Assembly (NCBI GenBank): GCA_002305275.1
Contig: DBQO01000013.1
Location: 1 to 42,797, forward strand
Reading direction: 5' to 3'
Source: Bacteroidales bacterium UBA1392
GTDB lineage: Bacteria > Bacteroidota > Bacteroidia > Bacteroidales > UBA932
Length of the DNA: 42,797 bases
Notes under the pieces: generated by a model
The model's input: only the letters and a program-made list of their open reading frames with translations
Database searches by the model: none
What the model was told of the DNA's origin: nothing
Part shown: piece after piece, positions 7,413-15,933 of the stretch
How positions within the stretch are numbered: the stretch's first letter is position 1
Layout of the letters: each line of letters opens with the position of its first letter
Made by a program: the position numbers and the translations under genes

Positions 7413-7420
7413 CAAAGATA
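7413..7420 (-). promoter_or_regulatory. -7 box of fba
   Basis: TATCTTTG on the minus strand, 46 bases before the fba ATG. No TTG is found at the proper -33 distance. Confidence 0.45.
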
Positions 7421-7442
7421 ATATTTTTTTGGGGAATATCAC

Positions 7443-7450
7443 TATTTTTG
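7443..7450 (+). promoter_or_regulatory. -7 box of gmk-nadD
   Basis: TATTTTTG, 31 bases before the ATG at 7482. A good -33 TTG at 19-21 bases is not seen. Confidence 0.45.
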
Positions 7451-7481
7451 CATATTCCAAGCAACTCGAGGCACTATAGGC

Positions 7482-8600
7482 ATGAACAAAAAAGTCATAA
7501 TCTTCTCAGCACCCTCCGGGTCGGGCAAAAGTACTGTGGTCAATCACCTCCTGACTAAATTTGATAACCTCGAATTCTCCATTTCCGCCACCTCCAGAGC
7601 CCCCAGAGGCAAGGAGCAGAACGGTAGGGAGTACTACTTTTTATCTGAGGAAGAGTTTCGTAGAAGGATTTCCGCGGGTGAATTCGTGGAGTATGAGGAG
7701 GTCTATGCAGGCTCCTTTTATGGCACGCTTAAGTCGGAAATGGAACGTATCTGGTCTAACGGCAACATTATTCTCTTCGACGTAGACGTCAAGGGGGGAA
7801 TCAACCTCAAGAAGCTTCTGGGCGACCAGGCCCTTTCGGTTTTTATCAAGGCCCCCTCCATAAGGGAGCTCCGCAAAAGATTGCAACTGAGAGGTACCGA
7901 CACTCCTGAGGCTATAGAGGAGAGAGTGGTAAAGGCAAGGAAAGAGGTGCGCTATGCATCCGGATTTGATGTGGTGTTGATCAACGATGACCTGACAACC
8001 TGTTTGAGGGAAGCGGAGGAATGTGTGGCTGAATTCATTGCGCGCCCACAGAAAAAGGTTGCGCTCTTCTTCGGTACCTTTAACCCGATGCATACCGGTC
8101 ACCTCGAGATTTTGAGATATCTTAAGGAGCATACGGAGGCAGACGAGGTAAGGGTGGTGGTTTCGCCGCAGAATCCGATGAAGCAGAAGAACTACTCGAA
8201 AAGAGCCAGACTTAAGAATGTGAAGGAAGCCATATCGCGCAGCGGTCTGGATGTCACAGTTTCAGATGTTGAGTACCACCTTCCGGAGCCGCTCTACACC
8301 ATAAATACTCTACGCTATCTACGCGAGAAAGAGCCTGCCTGTCGTCATATATTGGTAATAGGTGCCGACAATCTTACCATCCTAAGTCGCTGGTATCGCT
8401 ACAGGGAGTTGATCGACGAGTTTGAGATTTGGGTTTATCCCAGAGAAGGGGTTGATGCAGGCTCACTCTGTGAAGAACACAACCGACTTTCTGACCGTAA
8501 GGGTATCCGTTTACTTGAAGGAAGGCTACATAATATCTCCTCCACGGAAATCCGTAGAGCAGAGCTTTCAGGAAAGGATATGTCTGCCTGGAAGGCTTAA
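7482..8600 (+). CDS. Fusion protein: guanylate kinase (Gmk) + nicotinate-nucleotide adenylyltransferase (NadD)
   Basis: 372 residues in one uninterrupted frame. Residues 1-188 are a complete guanylate kinase: P-loop APSGSGKST (10-18), SATSRAPRGKEQNGREYYF (GMP-binding region), DVDVKGG, and the lid arginines. Residues 191-372 are a complete NadD: GTFNPMHTGH (198-207, nucleotidyl-transferase HxGH), VSPQNPMK, GADN (294-297) and the C-terminal ISSTEIRR (352-359). Gmk phosphorylates GMP to GDP; NadD adenylates nicotinate mononucleotide in NAD synthesis. In Bacteroides the two are, as far as I recall, separate neighbouring genes; here no stop or second start region separates them and the linker is only a few residues (ARPQ). 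Both halves keep catalytic motifs, so a bifunctional enzyme is likely. Confidence 0.9.
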   Translation: MNKKVIIFSAPSGSGKSTVVNHLLTKFDNLEFSISATSRAPRGKEQNGREYYFLSEEEFRRRISAGEFVEYEEVYAGSFYGTLKSEMERIWSNGNIILFDVDVKGGINLKKLLGDQALSVFIKAPSIRELRKRLQLRGTDTPEAIEERVVKARKEVRYASGFDVVLINDDLTTCLREAEECVAEFIARPQKKVALFFGTFNPMHTGHLEILRYLKEHTEADEVRVVVSPQNPMKQKNYSKRARLKNVKEAISRSGLDVTVSDVEYHLPEPLYTINTLRYLREKEPACRHILVIGADNLTILSRWYRYRELIDEFEIWVYPREGVDAGSLCEEHNRLSDRKGIRLLEGRLHNISSTEIRRAELSGKDMSAWKA

Positions 8601-8674
8601 TCTCTTTCTGCCATTTTGTCCTGTTTTTTCGTTGGCAGATTATTTGTTCCTATATAGGCACATAATGTAGTTTT

Positions 8675-9259
8675 ATGAATAAAAAAGAGAAAGATATGAA
8701 TAAGAAAGACCGCACGAAAGAGCAAGAAACTCCTCAGAATGGGCATCAGACAGCCCGGGAGCCGGATTTTGAAGAGAATAACGGGCTTACGACAGAGGAA
8801 TCGCTCATTGCGGAGATTGAAAAACTCAAAACCCAAAACGAGGAACTTAATGACAAATATATCCGAAATGTGGCAGAATTTGACAATTACCGAAGGCGTA
8901 CTGCAAAGGAACGTCTCGAGATGATTGCTACGGCGGGCAAAGATATTCTTGTGGGTTTTCTTCCCGTACTGGATGATTGTGAGAGAGCCATTAAGGTGCT
9001 TAAAGAGTCGGATGCCTCACAAGCGGCAATCGAAGGTACCGATCTGATCTACACCAAACTTATAACCTATCTCAAGTCAAGAGGGATGCTGAGGATTGAA
9101 GCTTTAGGCCAGACCTTCGATACCGATTTTCACGAGGCTGTGGCCCAGCTCCCGGCTCAGGATGCGGAGTTAAAAAATAAAGTTATTGACGTAGTCTTAC
9201 AGGGTTATATCCTAAACGGTACAGTAGTAAGATATGCTAAAGTGGTAGTTGGAGTATAA
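8675..9259 (+). CDS. grpE: Nucleotide exchange factor GrpE
   Basis: 194 residues from ATG 8675; a second ATG at 8696 (MNKKDRTKEQ) is equally plausible. A charged, disordered N-terminus is followed by the long coiled-coil helix (about residues 45-90, EIEKLKTQNEELNDKYIRN), the signature NVAEFDNYRRRTAKER, and the C-terminal beta domain ending VRYAKVVVGV. GrpE dimers release ADP from DnaK. Four bases separate its stop from the dnaJ ATG, so the two are co-transcribed. A TTTG at 8643 and TAGTTTTA at 8668 are 21 bases apart; if this is the promoter, the transcript would start after the first ATG and favour the second. Confidence 0.92.
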   Translation: MNKKEKDMNKKDRTKEQETPQNGHQTAREPDFEENNGLTTEESLIAEIEKLKTQNEELNDKYIRNVAEFDNYRRRTAKERLEMIATAGKDILVGFLPVLDDCERAIKVLKESDASQAAIEGTDLIYTKLITYLKSRGMLRIEALGQTFDTDFHEAVAQLPAQDAELKNKVIDVVLQGYILNGTVVRYAKVVVGV

Positions 9260-9263
9260 GATT

Positions 9264-10433
9264 ATGGCAGAAAAAAGAGATTATTACGAAGTACTCGGCG
9301 TAAGCAGGAATGCCTCGGCGGAAGAGATCAAGAAGGCTTACCGTCAAAAAGCCATTGAATATCACCCGGATAAAAATCCCGGTAATGCAGAGGCCGAAGA
9401 GAAGTTTAAGGAGGCCGCGGAGGCATACGATGTGCTCAGCAATGCTGATAAACGTGCCAGGTATGACCAATTTGGACATGCGGGCATGAGTGGCCAGGGA
9501 GGATTCTCCGCGGGAGGATTCTCCATGGAGGATATTTTCAGTCAGTTTGGAGATATCTTCGGAGGTGCCTTTGGAGGTGCTTTCGGAGGTTTTGGCGGTT
9601 TCTCGGGTTTTGGAGGCTCTACCGCCGGTCAAAGAGTTTCACGAGGTTCAGACATAAGAATTCGTGTCAAAGTCACTCTATCCGATGTAGTGAAGGGGGT
9701 TGATAAGAAAATCAAGATCAACAAAATGGTCCAATGTCCCGAATGTAAGGGCAAAGGAGCGGTCTCGGAGGCCGACATCAAGAGTTGCGAGCATTGTGAT
9801 GGCAGAGGAGTTGTGACCAGGGTGGTCCAGACTATGCTCGGTCAGATGCAGACACAGTCTACCTGCTCTCATTGTAAGGGGGAGGGTAAGCGTGTGGTTA
9901 ATCCCTGCCGTAAATGTAATGGTTCAGGTCTTGTTAAAAAGGCTGAAGAGATATCATTCTCCATTCCTCCGGGAGTTATGGATGGCATGCAACTTACCAT
10001 CAAGGGTAAAGGAAACGCATCAAAAGCCGGTGGTGTCAATGGAGACCTCCTTGTGGTTATTGAGGAAGAAGAACATCCCGAACTCAAACGTGATGATAAT
10101 GATCTGCTCTACAATCTCTACATTTCGGCGATTGACGCAATGCTCGGAACCGATGTTGAGGTACCTTCAATTGACGGCAAACTCAGGATAAAAATCGAAC
10201 CCGGCACTCAGCCAGGCAAGATATTGCGTCTCAAGGGAAAAGGAGTCCCCGATATAAATCGCTATGGTACGGGTGATATGATTGTATTCGTACAGGTATG
10301 GATTCCTAAGAAACTCGACAAAAAGGATAAAGAGATATTGGAGAAATTCAGACATTCCGAAGCATTCAAACCCGATCCCGATCAATACGACCGACAATTC
10401 TTTGATAAAGTCAAAAACTTTTTCAATAGATAA
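9264..10433 (+). CDS. dnaJ: Chaperone DnaJ
   Basis: 389 residues from ATG 9264 (MAEKRDYYEVLG), the canonical start; an in-frame upstream ATG at 9249 lies inside the grpE end. The J domain with YHPDKNPGN (HPD motif) covers residues 1-70. A long Gly/Phe-rich linker (about 75-125) has repeated FGGAFGG and GGFSGFGG motifs. Four zinc-binding CxxCxGxG repeats follow: CPECKGKG, CEHCDGRG, CSHCKGEG and CRKCNGSG. The C-terminal substrate-binding domains are complete. It stimulates DnaK ATPase and delivers unfolded proteins. It forms an operon with grpE upstream; the M23 peptidase gene starts one base after its stop. Confidence 0.95.
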   Translation: MAEKRDYYEVLGVSRNASAEEIKKAYRQKAIEYHPDKNPGNAEAEEKFKEAAEAYDVLSNADKRARYDQFGHAGMSGQGGFSAGGFSMEDIFSQFGDIFGGAFGGAFGGFGGFSGFGGSTAGQRVSRGSDIRIRVKVTLSDVVKGVDKKIKINKMVQCPECKGKGAVSEADIKSCEHCDGRGVVTRVVQTMLGQMQTQSTCSHCKGEGKRVVNPCRKCNGSGLVKKAEEISFSIPPGVMDGMQLTIKGKGNASKAGGVNGDLLVVIEEEEHPELKRDDNDLLYNLYISAIDAMLGTDVEVPSIDGKLRIKIEPGTQPGKILRLKGKGVPDINRYGTGDMIVFVQVWIPKKLDKKDKEILEKFRHSEAFKPDPDQYDRQFFDKVKNFFNR

Positions 10434-10434
10434 C

Positions 10435-12129
10435 ATGCGTAGAATTCTCTCTCTTCTGTTGCTGTTCTGCGTGTTTGTGCTTAACGCACAGGAGATTCCT
10501 ATTTCTCCGCTAAATTTGCCAATTTCTCTTGCAGGTTCTTATGGGGAGTTGAGACGCGACCACTTTCACACCGGTTTGGACTGGCGTGTCGGAGGTGTAG
10601 TAGGAGATAGCATATATGCCATAAAATCGGGCTATATCTCTCGTCTCAGTGTTTCTGTTGGAGGGTATGGTAATGCAGTCTATATAACGCATCCTGATGG
10701 TACGCTCTCCGTTTACGGCCACATGCATGACTTTGTTCCCGCTTACGCGAAGCTGGTAGAGACGGAACAGTATGCTTCCGAACGATTTGAAGTCTCGCTT
10801 GAATTTGGGCAGGGAGAGTTGCCGGTATTACAAGGAGAAGCCATAGGTAGAGTTGGGAATACCGGTTTTTCCGTTGCACCACACCTTCATATGGAAGTGC
10901 GTGATCTTGCTACCCAGACCCCACTCAATTATTTGGCCAGGGGCTATTATAAGGTTAAAGATGATATGGCTCCACAGTTTCAGCGTCTCTTTTTCTTCGG
11001 TTATTGTGACACGCTGACACTTCCTTTAAGATATCCACTGAGAAGCTCCAATTCTCCCACTTCTCTCTCCGGAACTACAGTCAAATTGCCCCATAAGAGC
11101 TATCTCGGCATAGATGCAATCGATCGACAGAATGGTACTACCGGTAAGCTGGCAGTCATGGAATATCTGGTCACGCTCGATAAGGATACCATTTTCAGAT
11201 TTGAAGTAGGTGAGATCCACCCGAGACAGGGGCGTTATCTCAATGCCCTGCGCGAGACCACCATGCAAGGCGATGACGTCATCAAGACTCTTGTTGACCC
11301 CAATAATCTTCTATCTGATCATATGTATGCCCCCGGAGGTGGTCTGTTGGTTCTCAATGACTATCAGGAGCACGATCTCAGGGTTCGTATCAGTGATGAG
11401 CACGGCAATTGCTCCACTCTCACTTTTAAGGTAAGGCGTGATGACTCTCTTGAAACTTCCCTCTCATCAGTAGCGGCAGCGATTGAAAGTGATGAAGATG
11501 TTCAGCGCATAGCTATACCTTGGTATTTGCCTCATCTATTTATAGATGATGGTGTTACCTATACTCTGCCCGCTGCATCACTTTATGACTCCGGATGGTT
11601 CCCCTATGCCAAAGTGGCTGATGCCGATTCATCTTCAAATATTTTCTCTGCTGTCTGGAAACTGGGAGATCCCTCGCTTCCCATGCATCGCAGGGGGGAA
11701 CTTTTCCTTGAGGCTTCTCTTCCGGACTCCCTTCGCCCAAAGGCCTGCCTTGCACATTATAAGGATGGTATTCTTTCTTATGCCGGTGGCAAATGGGAAG
11801 GTAATGGAGTACGTGGCAGTGTAGGTTTCGGTACCTGGTGTGTTACAACTGATACCACACCTCCCAAACTCTCGTTTTGGGAACGAAAAGGCAACATCCT
11901 CCGTGCGGGAGGTGAGATTCTTATCTATGTTGAAGATGATTTTTCCGGAATTAAGGATCACAGGGTGGAAATTGATGGCAAATGGCACCTTTCGATGTTG
12001 AAACGTGGCCGTATCTCCCTCCGTCTAGATCCCTCACGAGTTCCGCGAGGCAGTAAGCATACTATTGTGGTCAGGGCTGAGGACAATTGCGGAAACAGCA
12101 CTATAATTTCCCGAGACTTTTTCTTCTGA
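10435..12129 (+). CDS. M23-family (LytM-type) metallopeptidase, exported
   Basis: 564 residues from ATG 10435, directly after the dnaJ stop. MRRILSLLLLFCVFVLNAQE is a signal peptide. The peptidase domain follows at once (residues 20-165): HTGLD (H45, D49), YGHMH (94-98) and HLH (150-152) are the LytM zinc and catalytic residues, all present. These enzymes cut peptide cross-links of peptidoglycan. The remaining 400 residues look like beta-sandwich domains, including a C-terminal Ig-like segment from about 470 (DTTPPKLSFWERKGN, GILS, VRAEDNCGN) that may bind the envelope. The very tight spacing suggests read-through from grpE-dnaJ, which would link it to heat stress, though this is inference. 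Confidence 0.85.
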   Translation: MRRILSLLLLFCVFVLNAQEIPISPLNLPISLAGSYGELRRDHFHTGLDWRVGGVVGDSIYAIKSGYISRLSVSVGGYGNAVYITHPDGTLSVYGHMHDFVPAYAKLVETEQYASERFEVSLEFGQGELPVLQGEAIGRVGNTGFSVAPHLHMEVRDLATQTPLNYLARGYYKVKDDMAPQFQRLFFFGYCDTLTLPLRYPLRSSNSPTSLSGTTVKLPHKSYLGIDAIDRQNGTTGKLAVMEYLVTLDKDTIFRFEVGEIHPRQGRYLNALRETTMQGDDVIKTLVDPNNLLSDHMYAPGGGLLVLNDYQEHDLRVRISDEHGNCSTLTFKVRRDDSLETSLSSVAAAIESDEDVQRIAIPWYLPHLFIDDGVTYTLPAASLYDSGWFPYAKVADADSSSNIFSAVWKLGDPSLPMHRRGELFLEASLPDSLRPKACLAHYKDGILSYAGGKWEGNGVRGSVGFGTWCVTTDTTPPKLSFWERKGNILRAGGEILIYVEDDFSGIKDHRVEIDGKWHLSMLKRGRISLRLDPSRVPRGSKHTIVVRAEDNCGNSTIISRDFFF

Positions 12130-12141
12130 TCGGGATAAAAC

Positions 12142-12172
12142 AACAACGGAGTGATGAAATCACCCCGTTGTT
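12142..12172. terminator. Terminator between convergent M23 and M28 peptidase genes
   Basis: AACAACGG (12142-12149) pairs with CCGTTGTT (12165-12172), and inside it GTGA pairs with TCAC around TGAAA, with one mismatch. T-rich flanks are short on both sides. Confidence 0.65.
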
Positions 12173-12197
12173 TGCTAATAACCTATATATCTCACCG

Positions 12198-13742
12198 TTA
12201 TTTTCTATACAACCCTTCGCGTGATAGCAGGTGGTCGAGGTTGGCAATACCATAAACTATAACAGCGGTAACAACTGAGGAGTGTTCCATGTAGTCGGGG
12301 AAGACCTTTTGGTATACGTCATTTTCAGTATGCCAGATTTCGCCATAACTGAAGTTATATCCTTTGTGGTCGGTCTCGCTAAGTGAGATTGTAGGTACTC
12401 CATTCATGGCAAAATAGGCATGATCACTGCCTCCTGCGGTAGTCGGGCGCGGACGAGGTTCACCTTGACGTTTATTTACCTTGAAAGGAAATTCTTCCGA
12501 GTATCCTTCAAGCGGTGCCGCAACCTTTACAAAGTCGTCATACATAGCTTCCGGAACAGTAATGCCGGTTACGCAGAGTGGCCCTCCATCACGGTTGAAA
12601 TAGTTTGAGATTTTTTCCAGATTGACGGTTTTGTTTTCAACAAAATACTTTGAGCCTAAAAGTCCGAATTCTTCACCCGTCCATAGGCAGAAAAGGATGG
12701 TTCTTTTGGGCTTCGCTCCACTCATGGCTAGCAGCCTGGCAGCCTCGAGTACCACTGCAGATCCATTTGCATCATCAACAGCACCCGTAGCAATATCGTA
12801 AGCATCTATATGGGCACCCAGCATCACATATTCGTCGGGATACTTTCTGCCTTTGATTACTCCGATCACATTGCGGTATTTGATGGGACCTATGCTGAAA
12901 TGGTTGCGGATGTCAAATTCGAGGAAAAATGTCTGACGCTCTTTGACCTTCTGTTCAATGATTTTATACTGGTGTTCGTCGAGTTTGATGTCGCAGACCG
13001 TCGGCAGATTGTCATAAGTTATATCGTATGCATTTTTTCTGTTGGAAAGAATGGTCATGGGCAGGGAAGCAGACTGTATAAAACCAAGTACTCCAGCTTC
13101 AATCATCTCTTTATAGAACATTGCAGGACACTCTACATAGGGGATCATTTCCTTTGGGTTCTCCCTGTTGGCATAGTTGTAGGCTCTGATTTCATTGTTA
13201 AGACGTGCGATGGAGTCATTTTGAGCGATTGCTTTAGCTCTCTCCTCTTCGCCTTCATCGGAATTATCTATCGGGTTGCCGGTTGACTTGCCTGATATAA
13301 GCACCCAGGCTCCTTTGAGCGCTCCTTTCATTCTTTCCAGTTCGCTTTTGCTCTTAGGTTCAATTAGTACGTGGCCTATCTGACGTCCCTTTGTGCCGGC
13401 AGTGTAAGAAGGTGTAGCAAAATGGAGCTGCATGCCATCTTCACTAAGCATGCGTCCAAACCAGGGACCTCTGTTGAATCCTACGTTTATGGAGCCCACC
13501 TCCTGGGTATAATACTCTATTCCCCACTCTTCAAATTTGCTGATAACCCAATTTTCGGCATCAGTGAGTGCATGAGAGCCTATAAGACGACCGCCGATGC
13601 GGTTGGCGAGGATATCAATGTGGTCCATTGTAGTATTGTCACTCTTACCGAGTTCAAGTACCTTTTTAACCACTTTGTCCTGCGCGCTGATAGAAATTAT
13701 GGTGCATATCAGAAACACCGGAATAAGGAAAAGTCGCTTCAT
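12198..13742 (-). CDS. M28-family zinc peptidase, exported
   Basis: 514 residues. MKRLFLIPVFLICTIISISAQ is a signal peptide. Zinc and catalytic residues of the M28 family are visible in order: AHIDAYD (H311, D313), GAVDDANGS (D323/D324 region), WTGEEFGLLGS (E357, E358), GGSDHAYF (D440) and WHTENDVYQKV (H476). Residues about 110-240 form an insertion resembling a PA domain. Family members are di-zinc aminopeptidases or carboxypeptidases acting on peptides in the periplasm or outside. It is the last gene of a long minus-strand run, 30 bases after the nucleoside kinase, with a terminator downstream. Confidence 0.85.
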   Translation of the reverse strand: MKRLFLIPVFLICTIISISAQDKVVKKVLELGKSDNTTMDHIDILANRIGGRLIGSHALTDAENWVISKFEEWGIEYYTQEVGSINVGFNRGPWFGRMLSEDGMQLHFATPSYTAGTKGRQIGHVLIEPKSKSELERMKGALKGAWVLISGKSTGNPIDNSDEGEEERAKAIAQNDSIARLNNEIRAYNYANRENPKEMIPYVECPAMFYKEMIEAGVLGFIQSASLPMTILSNRKNAYDITYDNLPTVCDIKLDEHQYKIIEQKVKERQTFFLEFDIRNHFSIGPIKYRNVIGVIKGRKYPDEYVMLGAHIDAYDIATGAVDDANGSAVVLEAARLLAMSGAKPKRTILFCLWTGEEFGLLGSKYFVENKTVNLEKISNYFNRDGGPLCVTGITVPEAMYDDFVKVAAPLEGYSEEFPFKVNKRQGEPRPRPTTAGGSDHAYFAMNGVPTISLSETDHKGYNFSYGEIWHTENDVYQKVFPDYMEHSSVVTAVIVYGIANLDHLLSREGLYRK

Positions 13743-13772
13743 GTTGATTGTATATAAGGGGTTGAGTTGTTG

Positions 13773-15443
13773 TCAAAAATCGCTGCCTCCGATAAATCCA
13801 CGCATAAGTGAAGTAGGGGGGACATCTTTGTCCGAGACAGGTGTGAAGTAATTGAGGAATTTAAGAAGGCGATGAGCCTCGCTATATTCCTTGCAGTTCT
13901 TGGGTATTGTCCTGAGGATTCTCTCCGCATGAGAATGAAGCACGGCAAATTCAAGCAGATAGGAGGAGTTGAACATCACATCGGCATCCTCTTGGAAGGG
14001 GTATATCCATTTCACCTCGGCTCGCCTTACATTAGGCCAGTTTGAGATAGTTTCTCTTGCGGTAAAGGAACCTAAATTGTAGTCGCGCACAATCCTGCGA
14101 AGGAGTCGGTTGTCGCTGGTGGGGATACAGTTGTGGTCATCCAATGCTATGCTGGTTATGGTATTTATGAAAATCCTGTACTTGAGGCTCTCTTCCACCC
14201 GGTCGGTCAGGCGGGGGTTGAGCGCATGAATACCCTCCACAATTAGGATGGAACCCTCTTCAAGATGTAGTCTGCGTCCATTAAACTCGCGCATTCCGGT
14301 GACGAAATTATATTCCGGCACTTCAACGGTTTCTCCGTTTAGAAGTTTGAGCATGTCGCTCTGGAGATATTTATGGTCGACGGTCTCGAAATTATCAAAA
14401 TCAAACGATCCGTCAGGCAGTCGAGGTGTATCCAGGCGATTGACGAAGTAGTCGTCGGTGGAGAATGAAACAGGCTTTAGTCCGCAAGCCATGAGCTGTA
14501 TGCTCAAACGCTTGCAGAAAGTGGACTTTCCACTACTGCTGGGGCCTGTGATTAGAATAAGACGCAGAGGCTTATCGGATTTCATCTTGCCGTCAATTTC
14601 TTCCGCTATCTGTACGATTTTCTTCTCCTGAAGAGCTTCAGCCACATTGATAAGGTCGGAGCTCTTACCGCGTGCAATGGCTGCATTTAGGTCTCCTACC
14701 GTACTGAGCCCCATTATGTAATTCCAGCGGTTGGCTTCCGAAAATATCTCGAATGTCTTTGGCTGTTCTACCAGAGCTGTCAATTGTTTTGGATTATGCC
14801 TGTCAGGTACTCTGAGCAGCAATCCGTTTTTGTAAGGGGTCAGACTCCATACCTTGAGGTATCCGGTGCCGGTAAGCAGCGCATCGTAATAGTAGTCGGG
14901 AGTCTCTAAAATGGTGTAATAGATCACATACACATCTCCTGCCGTTTCCAGCAGTCTTACCTTGTCTTCTGCGCCTACGCTTCGAAAAACCTCCATTGCT
15001 TCCTCTTTCTGCACTTCATGCCGGCGGAAAGGGATATCCTGATCCACCAATTCTTGCATTCTTGCACGCAGTTTCTCCAGTTCTTCTTTAGAGAGGGTTG
15101 TGGAGCCCTTTCCATATTTATCGATATAACAGAAGAAGCCCTTTGATATGGGTCTCCGAATGACCACCCGGCAGTCCGGGAAAATATCGCGTGCAGCCTT
15201 GTAGAGCAGGAAGCAGAGGGACCTTCGGTATACGCCACGACCGGTATAGGATGTGTAGTCCAAAAACTCCACGTTGCGGTTGTTGAAAGCGCGGTAGCGG
15301 AGTCCTTGACTCACGTTGTTGACCTTTGCGGCTATAATAGGATGAGGCCTTTCGAAATCGAAGGCCTCAACCATATCTTGAAGGGTTGTCCCTTCGGGAA
15401 ATTCTTGCCTGGTCCCTGTGTTGACACAGTAGATGGTTATCAT
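13773..15443 (-). CDS. Nucleoside (uridine-like) kinase with N-terminal TGS and threonyl-tRNA-synthetase-like domains
   Basis: 556 residues. Residues 1-60 are a TGS domain (GTRQEFPEGTTLQDMVEAF). Residues about 65-200 resemble the second additional domain of threonyl-tRNA synthetase. The C-terminal half is a phosphoribulokinase/uridine kinase fold with P-loop GPSSSGKST (300-308), STDDYFVNR and the catalytic-region motif LIVEGIHALNP. This architecture is widespread in Bacteroidota and is usually annotated as nucleoside kinase; the phosphorylated nucleoside is not certain, so no symbol is given. It begins three bases after the V-ATPase subunit K stop and is probably transcribed with it, without a known functional link. 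Confidence 0.85.
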   Translation of the reverse strand: MITIYCVNTGTRQEFPEGTTLQDMVEAFDFERPHPIIAAKVNNVSQGLRYRAFNNRNVEFLDYTSYTGRGVYRRSLCFLLYKAARDIFPDCRVVIRRPISKGFFCYIDKYGKGSTTLSKEELEKLRARMQELVDQDIPFRRHEVQKEEAMEVFRSVGAEDKVRLLETAGDVYVIYYTILETPDYYYDALLTGTGYLKVWSLTPYKNGLLLRVPDRHNPKQLTALVEQPKTFEIFSEANRWNYIMGLSTVGDLNAAIARGKSSDLINVAEALQEKKIVQIAEEIDGKMKSDKPLRLILITGPSSSGKSTFCKRLSIQLMACGLKPVSFSTDDYFVNRLDTPRLPDGSFDFDNFETVDHKYLQSDMLKLLNGETVEVPEYNFVTGMREFNGRRLHLEEGSILIVEGIHALNPRLTDRVEESLKYRIFINTITSIALDDHNCIPTSDNRLLRRIVRDYNLGSFTARETISNWPNVRRAEVKWIYPFQEDADVMFNSSYLLEFAVLHSHAERILRTIPKNCKEYSEAHRLLKFLNYFTPVSDKDVPPTSLMRGFIGGSDF

Positions 15444-15446
15444 TGC

Positions 15447-15905
15447 TTACGGCAAGGCGAGGAATGTAGCGGCAAATGTGAGAATGGCGTAAAGCTCAGG
15501 GAATACGGCAAGGATCATAGTTCTTGAGAAAACGTCATGTCCGTTACCCATCTCGTTAATACCATTAGCACAAAGTTTAGCTTGCCAGATAGCTGAAAAA
15601 TAAGCTGTAAAACCCAACGCTAAAGCTGCTGCTGCCATTGCGAGTGAAGGGCCTAATGCTATCTCGAAGTTTAGTCCCTTAAGGGCGTTAAGCATAAAGA
15701 AAAATCCTGCAAATCCATAAAGACCCTGGGTTGAGGGTAATGCACAAAGGATCATTGATTTACCGAAAATGTCGGGATTTTTCCTAAGGGAACCAAGTGT
15801 TGTGTTTCCAGCCATGGTTACACCAATTGCACTGCCGACACAGGCAAGTGCAAGCATAAGGGCCATACTCGAATAAGCGATGAAAAGGGGTACTGATAAA
15901 GTCAT
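15447..15905 (-). CDS. ntpK: V-type ATP synthase subunit K (rotor ring proteolipid)
   Basis: 152 residues with four membrane helices in two hairpins, as in NtpK-type V-ATPases, which have half the ion sites per helix of F-type rings. Residues matching the five Na+ ligands of Enterococcus hirae NtpK are present: L56, T59 and Q60 in ALPSTQGLYGF, Q108 in SAIWQAK, and E137 in FPELYAI. Their spacings equal those in NtpK (L61, T64, Q65, Q110, E139). The protein forms the membrane ring that carries ions past subunit I. It is the last V-ATPase gene of the operon, 28 bases after subunit I. Confidence 0.93.
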   Translation of the reverse strand: MTLSVPLFIAYSSMALMLALACVGSAIGVTMAGNTTLGSLRKNPDIFGKSMILCALPSTQGLYGFAGFFFMLNALKGLNFEIALGPSLAMAAAALALGFTAYFSAIWQAKLCANGINEMGNGHDVFSRTMILAVFPELYAILTFAATFLALP

Positions 15906-15933
15906 TTTATTAAGATTTTAAGTTTGTAATCGG

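Noticed and set aside
12810..13286. 158-codon open frame opposite the M28 peptidase
   Set aside because: Shadow of a gene with all zinc ligands in place.
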